Assembly (NCBI RefSeq): GCF_010093535.1
Contig: NW_022985179.1
Span: 1 to 31,576 of the forward strand
DNA from: Lindgomyces ingoldianus
Lineage: Eukaryota; Ascomycota; Dothideomycetes; Pleosporales; Lindgomycetaceae
Length of the DNA stretch: 31,576 nucleotides
Reading direction: 5' to 3'
Positions 6,690 through 18,068 of the stretch are shown one piece after another (positions within the stretch are counted from its first letter, which is position 1; each line of letters starts with the position of its first letter). The translations under genes and the position numbers were made by a program. The notes below the pieces were generated by a model, which ran no database searches, was not told where the DNA came from, and was given only the letters and a program-made list of their open reading frames with translations.

Positions 6690-9110
6690 TCTTCTCTCTA
6701 TAGACTAATAGTCTCTATTAGTAGTAATTATAGTATAAAGCATTGCTATTACAACTTCTGCCTTTCTAAACTAAAACTAGTCTAATTTAGCTAGGTGTTC
6801 TTACTAAGTATTCTTTTACACTACTAGTAGTGTCCTTTAAACTTAAACGCTACGCATGCAGTTATTAATTATTAGAGTAGTAAGTGTAGTTTATTAATTA
6901 AAGCTAATTTAAATAAGATAATAAAGTCTTTTATATAAGTCTTTTTTTTAAATTATACACTATAAAGTAAGCTACTATAGCTTTAAAAAAGTTTACCTAG
7001 GTATGTTTAAAACTATAATTTAGTACTTATAAGCTAAGAGAAAGCTTTTTTTATAAGTAAAAAAACTAATCTAACTAAAATACTTTTTCTATAGTTTTTA
7101 ATTATTTGTCTAATATATCTAGATAGTTCTAGAAATTCTTTAGCTTTCTTAACTATTATAGGTTTTAGCTATTCTAAGACCTTTTATATCTTAGCTAGGT
7201 TAATTTTAATTTTATTACTATTAATTATAAACCTTAGGCATTCTATTTCTATAACATATAATTTATATTTAGATAGTTAAAGATAAAGTCTATATTTTTA
7301 TAATTTGTCTAAGACTTTTTGTACCTTCTATACATAGTCTTCTACAATGTCTTTTATGTAGATGAGAACGTTATCTAGGTATACTAGCGTAAAAACATTA
7401 TGGTATAAGTTTAGAGCTACGTTAATAATTTTTTAAAATATTACTAAGGTGTTTATTAGTCTAAATAGTATTACTAATAGCTTATATAATTTCTATAAAG
7501 TATAAAAGGCTGTTAGCTATTTATTTTTTTCTTTTATTTATATCTTATTAAACTTATCTTATATATTAAACTTTACAAAGTACGTAGTTTCTTTTAACGT
7601 ACTTTACAGGCAAGTTGCTTACACACCTAAGTTACTTACTTTTACTAAGACCTTACTAAACTACCTTTTCTACACTAATGCATTCCCTACAACACTACTT
7701 AGATGCGCTAAAGAACATTAGATATAGCTTACACTCTAAGCTTTTAAATAAGACATAAAACTTTTAAAGAAATATGCTACAGCTATATATAAAGTTCTAT
7801 AAAAAATAATAAATAACTATAGCGCTAGACAACCTTTACAAGCTAATTCTACAGCTAAATTATAAAGGCTAGGTAATAAAAAAAGTAGGTAATTATTAAG
7901 ACTATACTTAAGCTATATACATAAGGAATTTCCTCTTAAATAGCATTTATAGCTAATATAGCTAATTCTTTACATGCTAAGCGTAATCTAGGCTATGTTT
8001 ATATAAACTAGCCTAGTATGTTTATAAAGTGTTATTTAAAGCTTAAAGTAAAGTTTTAAGTGTAAGTATAGTTAAAAGATATTTAGCTAATTATAAACTT
8101 TATTTTACTAAAGTTATACATGTTATTATTCTAGATGCTATACTTAGCTTTAATATTCTCTATAAGGCTAAACCTACTTTAAATTACTTTAGAACTTTTA
8201 TAAAAAGCTTTTTTATAGTTATACTTACCCTTAAATGTTACTTTAAGCTCTAAATAACGCTTTATAAACATACTAGGCTAGTTTATGTAAACATAGCCTA
8301 GATTATGCTTATCGCGTAAAGAATTAGCTATATTAGCTATAAATACTATCTAAGGGGAAATTCCTTACGCATATAGCTTAAGTATAGTCTTAATAATTAC
8401 CTGCTTCTTTTTATAACCTAGCCTTTATAATTTAGCTGTAGAATTAGCTTATAAAAGTTATCTAGCGCTATAGTTATTTATTATTTTTTATAGGACTTTA
8501 TACATAGCTGTAGCATATTTCTTTAAAAATTTTATATTTTATTTAAAAGCTTAGAGTGTAAGCTATATCTAACATTCTTTTAGCACATCTAAGTAGTGTT
8601 GTAGGGAATGCATTAGTGTAAGAAAAGTAGTTTAGTAGGGTCTTAGTAAAAGTAAGCAACTTAGGTGTGTAAGCAACTTGCCTGTAAAGTATGTTAGTTA
8701 GTTTATTATAATTTATATAATTAGAAAAGGAAACTAATCTTAAATTATATTATTATTTAAAGTTTAGTAGTTCTAGTAGACTCTAATTTTTTCTCTTTTT
8801 TTTTAACAAAGACTACTGCTAAGGCTACTAGGCTATAGCTTTCTTAAATATAGCTGCGTACTAACATTTAGTTAACATATTCTTATAAGGCCTTTTTCTA
8901 TATCCTTGTTAAAGTGCAGAGCCTGTAGGTCTTTAGGTTATAATTCTTTACTAGGTTTATAGCGTAGTTCTATAGTTAGTGTGGAGGCAGTTCTTCTAGA
9001 TTCTTAGGTGTTTTAAACATGTCTCTATAATTCTTGTACTTACTAGAGATAGCATGCTCTTCTTAGATTCTATAAATTCTAATCTATTTTATGTCTTTAT
9101 TAGCTTTAAG
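6690..9110 (-). pseudogene. Gypsy reverse transcriptase, interrupted
   Basis: Reading leftwards from about 9110 I see VVFVKKK, then RVYxNYxTLNN and FPFLIIQIII (8710-8830), the normal start of a Ty3/gypsy RT palm. The frame is cut at 8696 by the foldback element and resumes at 7594 with KETTYFVKFNI and IKEKNKxLTAFYT. The catalytic motif is YLDNVLIY (about 7347-7381), where YLDD is expected; the second Asp is now Asn, consistent with GAC or GAT becoming AAC. Then FLELSRYIRQIIKNY, the end of the thumb region, follows to about 6900. Stops are TAA or TAG. RT would copy element RNA to DNA; this copy is dead. Confidence 0.8.
7597..8694. mobile_element. Foldback (palindromic) pogo derivative, 1,098 bp
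   Basis: Both ends begin ACGTACTTTACAGGCAAGTTGC or a one- to two-base variant, and TA flanks each end (7595-7596, 8695-8696). The left arm (7597 to about 8075) and right arm (about 8220 to 8694) are inverted copies of the same 5' portion of a pogo transposase gene, so the whole can fold into one long hairpin. The right arm extends further, into the DDE start (MYNFSKIKF, where MYNFDE is expected). It carries no complete transposase and would need a helper. The same pogo family occurs once more at 19925-20485. The subterminal 11-mer AAGTTGCTTAC occurs twice in tandem-like spacing and may be a transposase site. Confidence 0.8.
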
Positions 9111-9428
9111 TTTTTTATAAAAAACTTTCTCTAGTTTTTTATTATTACTTTTATTACTTTAGCTTTTAGCTTTTAGTAAGAGAATTTTTAGAGTTTTTAT
9201 TTCTTTACGTAGTAACTGCTACTCTATTTAGCTTATTTATAGATTATGCATAAATTATTATACTATACTAACTAAGTTATATGTGCATAGTTCTTAAGAC
9301 TTTTAATTATTATTATTTTTTAGTTAATAGCTAGGTTGTGCTTTCTAAGCTAATTATAGCCTAAGACTACATTATACTTGTTTTTTAATAAAAGTATACT
9401 TATAAACTTTTATTTCTTAGTGTTTAGT

Positions 9429-9579
9429 TGTAAGGCTAGGATAGCGCTTACGTGTAAGGCTAAGATGGTGCTTACGTGCAATAGGTATATATACTATTCT
9501 GCACCTAAAAATTAACGTTAGTGAATTATTTATACCTTTTAGTTGTATTAGTAGCGTAGTGCAGAGCTTTATTCTTACA
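9429..9579 (+). repeat. TRIM left LTR
   Basis: Starts TGTAAGG and ends CTTACA. It contains a 24-bp tandem duplication (9431-9454 and 9455-9478, TAAGGCTAGGATAGCG type) that recurs in the right LTR. Confidence 0.85.
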
Positions 9580-9878
9580 TAATAATTAACTAATAATAAG
9601 GACAGTTGCGTGTTTAACTTACACCTTAGACAGCTTAGCTAGTTTTTAGACTAAAACATAAGGCGGCCTCTTCTAGCGCCACGTTGTTGCTGCTAGGAGG
9701 TCTAGTGTATATAGCTTAGCTAGCGTAGGCTACTAAGCGTTGTGTTGTGTTTATCCCGCGCCTCTAGGCCGCAGGTGGTCAGCCTCTGGCCGGTAACCGA
9801 GACATGCGCATAGGCGCCTCTGAGCTGCGGGTAGGTCATGTGACGCCTGGGACATGCGTCTGCTAAGAAGGGGGATAA

Positions 9879-10026
9879 TGTAAGGCTAGGATAGCGCTTA
9901 CGTGTAAGGCTAAGATAGTGCTTACGTGCAACAGGTATATATACTATTCTGTACGCAATAATTAACGTTAGTTATTCGCACCTTTTTAGTTGTATTAGCG
10001 TAGTGGTACAGAGCTCTGTCCTTACA
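9879..10026 (+). repeat. TRIM right LTR
   Basis: Direct copy of 9429-9579 with scattered, mainly C/T and G/A, differences and a few small indels. Confidence 0.85.
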
Positions 10027-10960
10027 TTAGTGTTTCTAAATCTTCTTTATATATTTCTAGGTTAATCTATCCTCTGCTATATTCTAATAGTAAAGTGTTA
10101 GCAAGAGTTACTTTAAATAAGCTTTTCTTAATTTAGAATAAGATACTCTACTTGTCTACCTAGGTTATGTCTATTACTGTAAAAGTGCATCTACTGTTAA
10201 TAAGAGCTAACTCTATCTGTTCTTTAAATATAAAGGTTATAGTTAAGCTTTACTCTACTTCTTAGCCTACAGCTACTAATTCTTTTATGTTATAAAATAT
10301 TTCTTTTTTATTATTTATAAAGTATAAGTTAACATCTTTTTATAAGTTATTAAGTTTGTTACTTTTTTTTTTTTAATAAAGTTAGTGCTTTTTAACGCAG
10401 CAATTAGCTACTTTACATTTATAGTCCTTTACTAGGTAGTAAGTTAGTATATAATCTTCTCTGCATACTGTTTTTTATTAGAAATAATAGAACCTATAAC
10501 TATTTTAGTAATTATAGTTAGGCTAACTTTTTAGCTTCTTCTAAATAAGTAGAGTTTAACATGTGTAACAATTTGTTACTTTACATATTAAGGCAGTGCC
10601 TTTCTATAGGTCTCTGTCTAGATGTCTTTTCTATGTAGGCTACTATCCTGCTTAGTGTTTGTTGTTCTAATGCTTTATGCAATATTATTACGTGCATTAG
10701 TACTAGGGGTATAGACAGTTGTCTAGTCTGTGTAGAGTGTTAGGTAGACTTTCCTAGGTCCACCTAGAGTATTCTTAGGTTTGTACTAGCTGTACAGGAT
10801 GTTCTTTCTACTAGCAATTGTCTATGCTATAGGAAGTGCTGCTACAGAGGAGACACTGTCTGTAGTTTTGTTGTAAAACAAGGGCCTTTCTGCTAACTGC
10901 TAGCCCTAGAAGCAGGGTTTAAAGCTGCTCTAGGTTTAGTTCTAAGACTTTAAACCTAGC

Positions 10961-11701
10961 AGGTCTGCCTAGTCTTTTAAACTTTTAATTATAAATTTTT
11001 ATATAAAACTACTATTATTCTTTTTTATTTATAATATTATATTTTACTTTAGCTATTTGTTGTATTATATTAAACATTACATAATTATTATTAATGTTTA
11101 TTTAATAGAGTAATTATATTGTTACCTGTATTTTTAACATAAGTAATTCTAGAACTGTCTAGAAAATTCTTGTGCTAAGGTGCCTAGCATTTTATTATTA
11201 AAAAAAAACTATTTTTTTTTTAATATTTATAATGTATCCTTAGCTCTAAGTCTTTTTTTATATTTTTTAAGAATTATAAGGTTCTATAACACTTAGTTAA
11301 GGCTACTAAAATTTTTTATAACTACTTTCTAATATGCTTTAGAATAGTTTCTTAAAAAATAGTTTCTTTTACATTACTAGTAAAGTCTATTATTTAATTT
11401 ATCTAATATTTCCTTACTTATAAGGCTATATTTAGTAGTGATAGCTTTTATTATTATAGTAGTATTTTATTCTCTTTTTTTTAAAAGTTTAAGTAATTTT
11501 AGTAGAAATGTTCTACTTTTTTATAGTTTAGGTAGGCCTTGTTTTTTAGCTATTTCTATTACTCTTTAGTTAAAGGCAGCTTATTATGTCTAAAAGCTTA
11601 GCTTTTCTTTAAAAAAAGGCTTTATATATATTTTACATAACTAAGGTCTATTAGTTCTTTATTATATTAAAGGGTTTTTTTTAGGAACAAATTTAGGTTT
11701 C
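10961..11701 (-). other. AT-rich sequence, possible gag remnant
   Basis: On the minus strand a stretch reading RKPKFVP, KPFFKEKLSF, AFNQRVIEIAKKQGLPK and FLLKLLKLLKKRE (about 11695-11480) stays open longer than its surroundings and looks protein-like. No domain could be named. It may be gag of the neighbouring gypsy relic or of another element cut by the insertion at 11702. Confidence 0.35.
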
Positions 11702-12019
11702 TGTCACGATTATACACGAGTAAGGTTATAGAGCTTCACAGAGGTCTAGTTTAATTACTACGTAAGGTATTATAGTAGGTACAAGACGTTGTGTAAGGAA
11801 CAGAAAGGTTTAGAAGAAAATTAGTAATTAAATACTTAGCTTAAAAGTTTAAGCGCTTTAAGTATAAATTAAGCCTGTTTTAAGTTTAGTTAGTGTTAAA
11901 GCAGTTTATGCTTAAGTTTATGTCTATGTTATGTTATATTTATGTTAAACATGCACTAATAATACTCTAGTACACGTCTAATATAGTTATGTCTAGGATC
12001 TAGGGAGGATACTATAACA
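11702..12019 (-). repeat. Gypsy 3' LTR
   Basis: 318 bp, the same length as its partner. Its outer end keeps TGTCACG while its inner end reads ACTATAACA, a mutated form of the ACCGTGACA found in the other LTR. Confidence 0.9.
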
Positions 12020-12036
12020 GTACCCCCCCCCTTATT
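12020..12036 (-). promoter_or_regulatory. Polypurine tract of the gypsy element
   Basis: On the minus strand AATAAGGGGGGGGGTAC runs directly into the 3' LTR (TGTTATAG). This is the expected plus-strand priming site and fixes the orientation. Confidence 0.7.
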
Positions 12037-12099
12037 AGGAAGGGAATCCTTTACATTAGTAGTTCTAGCATTAGGTTGTCTTTGTTAGAGTATAAGTTT

Positions 12100-15000
12100 A
12101 GTTTAGATAAGTATTAAGCGTAGAATTAGGTTACTATAGAGTTCTTTTATAAGGCTTCTACAGGTTCCTATAACAGTTTATTATATCTAGTCTATTTTAT
12201 AAGGTATTTGTAAATATGTTTTTTTTTATTAAACTAAATTTATTTAACATCTTTTACAACATATTTTAGTTTATTATTTATAATAATAAGTTTAAGTAGC
12301 AGGTTTAGCTATTTAAGTAGATAGTTAGATTTAGAGGCTACTTAGCGCAGCAATAATACATAGAACACAGGGTGTATCTTTATGCTGTTAGGTAGGATTA
12401 ATTAGTAAGTGTGCAATAAAACTATATAGGCTACTATAAAAAGGCTAAAGTTCTTCTAATTAAGTTTCTTTAATTATTAGTTTATTTAGATATTTCTAGC
12501 GTCTAGCTAGACCTTCTTGCTAGCTGCATACGCAGGGGCAAGGGTTTAGAATTAGTTTATGTACTCTTATTAAAAAGCTTAAGCCTATGTAAGCTTTTTA
12601 TAAACATATTTAAATATGTTTTAAATTTTATTAATAAGTTTATTTACATCTATTACTTATATAAATTAATAAGTTAGGTAAGGGGTATTTAAAAGTAGTT
12701 TAAATCCTATTTAGGGGTAGTATTTATAGTTTACTAAGAACAGAGATACTTATGTTAATTTAAATGTTATATTATTAGCTTTAAACTATGCTATAGCTAA
12801 CTATTTTACCTAGTTATCTTACTAGTAGTTTATGTACACTTATAGAACTTATTTTATTATAGTGTTTATGTTCTTAGTTTAGCTGTTAGTCTCTAGGTAA
12901 AAAGCTGTAGATAAATAGAAGACAATTTAGAGCTATTTATAGAGTTTGTTCTAGAAGGCTAAGATAAACTGCGTACCTCTGTCTAATATAATTATGTTAG
13001 GCAGGCTATAGTAAACCTATATGTATTAGTAGAATAACTAGGCTATATTAGGGGCAGTTATAGAGGAACATAGTATTAAGTGTTAATACTTAGTTAAGCA
13101 ATTAACAACTACTATAATATTTATATACTTTTTAGATAAGAGTAAGTTTATAATAAAATTAATTAATATATCTTTCTAAGCTTATTTAGAGATTAAGAGT
13201 AGTTTAAGTAAGCTATTATACCTTTCTTAAGAGGCCTTTACTTTACAGTAAGTATAGCAACATAATACATATTAGCGTACAGTATAGAACATGCAGGGCT
13301 AGTAGTACTCTCTCTGTAGTAGGTTAAGAGTCTTTCCTCTGCCTAGGTGTCCTTTAATAGGTAAGTTGTGTATAATTTAAAGTAGTTTAATTCTTAGTTT
13401 ATTAGAATTAAAAATTATAAGTTAGTTATAGTAATATAGCTTACTATTTTAGTTTTTATAGTTAGCTAGTGTTACCTTCTTTAACTAACTAGTGCTGTTT
13501 TAGAGCAGGTCTAAAGTTTCTTAAATAAATTTATTATTTAGATACTTATTAGTAATAATTTAATTAATTATCTAATTTATTTTATTTAAGTTAAGGTTTA
13601 AAAATAGCTTAAGTTAAAGTAAAGTTTAGTATTAAGCCTTTTACACTTTTTTCTAAGCAGGGACATTTTAGGATTACCTTATAAAGGCATCTAGTTTCCC
13701 TCTGTCTTAACTAGAATAATAAGTAATTTTAAAATTAAAATAAGATAGGTATTTAGACTAACAGGCTTATTAGTAGCTAAGTTGTTTTATAGTTATAAAG
13801 TACTGTAAGTTCTTATAGTTAGATAGAACCTATATTAGATGTGCTACACTTTCTAGTTTAAGTTACTATTATTTAAAGCAGCGTACTATAGTAAGTAATT
13901 CTTTATTATAGATTTTATAATTACCTTCTACAAGACTTATTCTTTTTAAGAAGTATGTAATAGGCCTAATAGTCCTATCTAGCTTAGTCTAGAAGAGAAC
14001 TCCTGCTACTATGTAGTCTAAGGCATTAGCTTCTATAAGTATTAGTAGTTTAAAGTTAAAGTAGTAAAGTATTAAAGCTTTAGTAAAAGCTTTTTTTAGC
14101 TAGTTAAAGGACTACTAGTAATTTAAGTTAAAGTTAAATTAAACCTTTTTCTTAGTAAGTGTAATTATAGGGCTTACTAGCTGCAAAAAGTTGTTAATAA
14201 ATTATTAGTAAAAGTTAGTAAATCTTATAAAGGCTTAAACATTTTTTACATTTTTTAGGTATTACTAATCTAGTATAGTCTAAACTTTAATAGGGTCTAT
14301 TTAGATGCTATCTATAAAGATTATATATTCTAAATATGTAACCTTTAATTAGTAAAACTTATATTTATCTATGTTAAGTTATAGACCTGCTTCTTCTATA
14401 GCCTTTAGCACTAAGTGTACATGCTATTTATGCTCTAAAAGGCTATTACTGTAGATTAGAATATTATTAATATACATAGTGCAGAACACGTCTAGGTAGG
14501 GTTAGAGCAAGTTATTTATAAAATGTTAAAAAGTACTAAGCGTGTTAGCTAAGCTAAAAGGCATTACTAAGTACTTAAATAGTCTATATTAGGTTTAAAA
14601 TGCTGTTAGCTACTTATTACCCTTTACTATTTTTAGCTTATTAAAGGCAGTAATAATATCTAACTTTATAAAATACTTTACTTTACTTAGTTAGCTTAGG
14701 GTTTCTTATAAAAAAGGAATTAAGTATTAGTTCTTAATAGTAATAGTGTTTAGTTTTTAGTAGTTAACATAGAATTAAAGCCTACCCTTAAGTTTCTTTA
14801 TAAATAGTATAAGTAATGCTACTAGTAAGAAGCTAGCTTAAATAAACCTTTTTTTAAGGTTCTTGTTAAAGTATTTTTAAAGCACTTTTAATTTATTTAG
14901 TAACATCCTATATAGTAGCTTATAACTAGGTTGTTTACTAGGCTTAAGAGTTATTTAGTAATTATATAAACATTATATTAAAAGCTTATTAGACTTGTCT

Positions 15001-16950
15001 TAAAAAAAGACATGTAATAAGTTGTAGTAGTTTTAAAAGACTATTATTTTTAAGTTAGTATGTTTTTAAAAAGCTAAAGCTTAGTCTATATTAGAAATTA
15101 TAACTATGTAGATTTTATAATCTAGTTATTAAGCTAGGGTTATAAACAGGGCAGGTTCTATGTAGCAGATGTCTATCTGCTGTTTAAGTCCTAGTTTATG
15201 TCTAAATTAAGTAGGTAAAAGTTCCTTAAAGGCTTCTTTTTTTTTAAGTTTAAGCAGTTATTAAATTATTTTACATAGCCTATTTTAGTAAAAGGCCTAG
15301 CTTATTAGCCTTACTTAAGTAGTTCTTCTCTAGGTTATTAGAGAGTAAGTCTAAAAACCTTCTATATTAAGTGCTATTTAGGTGTTGTTTAGGTGTAAGC
15401 ATAAGCATACATCTTAGCATTAAAAAGAGTTAAAGTTTAGAACTTACTTTTAGTAATTAAAGGCAACTTTATGCTAATATAGCTATAGTTATTCTAGGAT
15501 TAGGTTATAACATTTTATGTTTATTACATAAAGTTTAATCTACTTTTTATAGTGTTAGTAGGTAATTATAATAGTTATAGTATAAAAAATAAAACTTTTT
15601 TTAAGTTATTTTTTATTAAATCTAGTTAGGTAAATTATTTAGGTAAGTAGTGTTAATTAAAGATTTAGTTTACACACTAGTTCTTTATTAATGTAACCTA
15701 TGCTGTTTACTTTTAAGTTAATAAAAGCTTATATTAAAGCTAATATAGTTTTTTATTATAAACATATAAAAATATTAACTTAGTACTTTTAGTTATTAGT
15801 AGAGGACTTAGCCTATAAGTTAGCAAAGATCTAGTGTTAAATTAGTTCTAAGGGGTAACTTAGCCCTAGGACAAGCCTTTTTACAGGCTCCTACTGCTAT
15901 AGCTGCAGCTATATTAAGAGTAGTAAAGAGAATTAAAGCTTAAATACAAGTTAGAGCCTTTATAAAAATAAAATTAAAATAGTAAGAATTTTTAATAAGT
16001 ACTAGCAGCGCTACTTACGTAGACTTAAAAAAGAGGAATAAAGCAGTTTTAAAAAATATAACTATGCTTACTACACTTAAAATATTAACTTTTTTTTTTA
16101 TAATTTTTACACTTTCTAAAACTAACTAGAGCATAATTTAAATTAATTTTTATTACATTAGAGTTTTTATTTGCAACTGCGCTAGTTTAGAGGTGTATTA
16201 GAGCTTGTACAAGGAGGAACCTTATGTTATTATTATAGGTAGTAATTAGGTTTGCATACGCATTAAGGTTGTTTAGAAGGGGTTCTTCTACTATAGCGCG
16301 TTACAGTTTAGTTAAAAGGGAGTTATATAAGGCTGTAATTAGACCTATCTTATTTAGGCCTATATTAGATGTAAGTTAGCAGAACTTAGTAAAGTATAAA
16401 GTAAAGCTTTTTTTTTTTATTATAAAGTGTTTAGGCAACTTAGAGCTGTTAACTTTTTATTTAAGTTTTTATAAGTTACTTATAAAAACACTATAAATTA
16501 ATCTAAGTTAATAATATTTTTATTTATTAGTAAGTTAATTAAAGCTGTTATATTATAGTTAAGTTAAGAGTAGGCATATAGTAACTAGAAGTGTTTAGAG
16601 GGAAATTAGTTTATATTTCCTTTAAGTTTATATTAAAGCTTATGTAAAAAGAAAGGTAGGTCTTTCTATTTTCTATTAAATAGTAGGGGATTAGAGAGTT
16701 AGTTAGATTTTATTACTAAGTTAAAAAAGTTATAAGTTATAAGTAGCATTAGGTAGAAAAAAGTTAAGCTATCTCTAGACTTTTAAGTAGGCTTTAAGGC
16801 TAGTAAGTTTTTAGTTCTTACTACTATAATAGAAGTTAAGGTAGAAATAAACTATTTAATAATATAAAGCTGTTTTTTAAAGTCTTTTTAAAAAGCTTTA
16901 AAGCTTACAACATAGTAGCTTTTTTATAAAGTAAGCGCTTTTTAAAAGGT
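12100..16950 (-). pseudogene. Gypsy Gag-Pol polyprotein, riddled with stops
   Basis: RT: LVMPFSLANTLSTF, then YLDVFCTMYINNILIYS (catalytic YIDD now YINN, about 14449-14481), then LLEHKxHVHLVLK. Integrase: CYTYCKVKA, the C-x2-C half of the zinc-binding region (about 13230-13260), then ISIDFIVNLPLSK and VVVNCLTKY containing the first catalytic region, and LPNIIILDRGTQFI (about 12.9-13.0 kb) with the second. The C-terminal side retains INPTQQHKDTPCV and KTYLQIPYK, decayed GPY/F and chromodomain segments. Gag and protease upstream of about 15.2 kb are not legible. The chromodomain would direct insertion into methylated-histone chromatin. All stops seen are TAA or TAG. Confidence 0.75.
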
Positions 16951-17047
16951 TTTTTAGCTTACTTTAATAGCTTAGAGTTATGCAAGTACTAAGCTTATTA
17001 GATTAGATTTAAAGGCTATTCTTAGCTAAAGTTTTAATATAACATAA

Positions 17048-17365
17048 TGTTATAATTATGCACAAGTAAGGTTATAGAGCTTTATAAAGGTCTAGTTTAA
17101 TTACTATGTAAAGTATTATAGTAAGTACAAAATGTTGTGTAAGAAATAAGAAGGTTTAGAAGAAAATTAGTAATTAAATACTTAGCTTAAAAGTCTAAGC
17201 GCTTTAAGTATAAATTAAGCCTGTTCTAGGTTTAGTTAGTGTTAAGGCAGTTTATGCTTAAGTTTATGTCTGTGTTGTGTTGTGTTTGTGTCAGACGTGC
17301 ACTAATAATACTCTAGTACGCGTCTGATACAGTTATGTCTGGGATCCGGGGAGGATACCGTGACA
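17048..17365 (-). repeat. Gypsy 5' LTR
   Basis: 318 bp. The outer approximately 90 bases, ending GGATCCGGGGAGGATACCG plus TGACA, are hardly mutated, while the inner end reads TGTTATAATTATG where the partner has TGTCACGATTATA. Confidence 0.9.
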
Positions 17366-17990
17366 TACACTTACACTATACTGTTGCTTACTCTGCTTTT
17401 AGCTGCTTTGTAAGCTATATAATCTAATCTAGCTAAAGGCGCGCGTAAGTATATTCTAATTCTGTCTAGCCTATAATGCTATTAGACCCTAGCGAGGCTA
17501 CGTGTCTTCTAGGCAGGTAGTATTAGTTATAGAAGGGAAAGAGGTTAGAAAGAGAGATGTGTAGTTTAATAAGTTAGAGTTGTTGTTATTTACAGCCTCT
17601 ATATTTCCTAATTAGCTCTAGATTATAACATGTGTAAGGTAAAACTTACTTTTACTATTAGCACTAATTTTTTAGGCTAAGAGGTCTTAGCTTTTAGTCT
17701 AAACTTTACCTTAGAAATTACTAATAAGGTTAGTATTAATTATTAATAATCTAGGGTAGTTATTAGATTGCAACTAATAGTTATTTAGTATTATTATAGT
17801 AGTAATAAACATAATTACCTATGTTTAAAGAAAGTAAAGAGTGTTAGCGCTGTTTTTAATTAGATTTTAACCTAAAACATGTAGATAGAGTAAGAATCTA
17901 TACCTGTTGCGTTCTTAGCAGATAGGAATTAGCTAGTAAGATAGGACAGCAAGAGGAGAAAGGAAGCTGGGTTAGTTAGATTGTTTATTG
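17366..17990. other. Unassigned AT-rich segment
   Basis: Lies between the gypsy LTR and the Fot1-like transposon. It is less degraded at its edges (17430-17530 and 17880-17990) than in its centre. Minus-strand fragments such as PKKLVLIVKVSFTLHML look protein-like but are not recognisable. It is not the missing DDE half of the pogo copy to the right. Confidence 0.35.
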
Positions 17991-17992
17991 TA

Positions 17993-18045
17993 ACGTGTTT
18001 TATCACTCATCCGCCAAAATCAGTCATCCGCCAGCCCCACCAAAA
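17993..18045 (+). repeat. Fot1-like left TIR (53 bp)
   Basis: Identical to the reverse complement of 19777-19829 over all 53 bases. The next base differs. Confidence 0.96.
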
Positions 18046-18068
18046 TCAACGCGTCTCTATCAACCAAC

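Larger units (their letters stand above)
9429..10026 (+). mobile_element. TRIM-like mini LTR element, 598 bp
   Basis: Two direct repeats, 9429-9579 (151 bp) and 9879-10026 (148 bp), start TGTAAGG and end CTTACA. They flank a 299-bp non-coding core. TTAGT precedes and follows the unit (9424-9428 and 10027-10031), a perfect 5-bp target duplication. A purine-rich AGAAGGGGGATAA (9866-9878) before the right repeat fits a polypurine tract, giving plus orientation. No coding capacity is present, so it would need retrotransposon proteins in trans. The core keeps many CpG and CpA sites while its host gypsy sequence has lost them. Confidence 0.85.
9285..10215 (-). pseudogene. Gypsy retropepsin-like protease, split by TRIM
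   Basis: The frame includes LINSRCTFTVID (10168-10203), corresponding to the LVDSGCT-type aspartic protease active site with Asp changed to Asn. It continues to DLETL just before the TRIM at 10027. After removing the TRIM and one TTAGT it reads on through NTKK to YNVVLGYNxLRKH (about 9340-9400), the conserved end of fungal gypsy proteases. It would cleave the Gag-Pol precursor. It is inactivated by substitutions, stops and the insertion. Confidence 0.75.
6690..10960 (-). mobile_element. Ty3/gypsy pol remnant with two nested insertions
   Basis: Minus-strand protease and reverse transcriptase of a gypsy element, heavily mutated. Its sequence is split by a foldback pogo derivative (7597-8694) and a TRIM-like element (9429-10026). 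Excising each with one target duplication restores the reading frame. RNase H, integrase and LTRs were not found at the left end, so the element is truncated near 6.6 kb. Sequence from 10215 to about 10960 is probably its gag side, but no zinc knuckle is legible. Confidence 0.8.
11702..17365 (-). mobile_element. Chromodomain Ty3/gypsy LTR retrotransposon, 5,664 bp, mutated
   Basis: Two direct 318-bp repeats (11702-12019 and 17048-17365) with TGT...ACA ends bound a 5,028-bp interior. Minus orientation is shown by the reverse transcriptase, by integrase and by a polypurine tract (12020-12034) beside the left LTR. Domain order leftwards is RT (about 14.9-14.0 kb), integrase (about 13.3-12.7 kb) and a decayed chromodomain-like end (about 12.3-12.1 kb), the normal gypsy order. 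The flanking pentamers GTTTC and TACAC do not match, so no target duplication remains. That suggests recombination between copies or a rearranged end. Confidence 0.88.

Noticed and set aside
9429..10026. CRISPR-like or satellite interpretation of the repeated blocks
   Set aside because: Only two long direct repeats with TG...CA ends and a flanking target duplication; an LTR-type element explains them.
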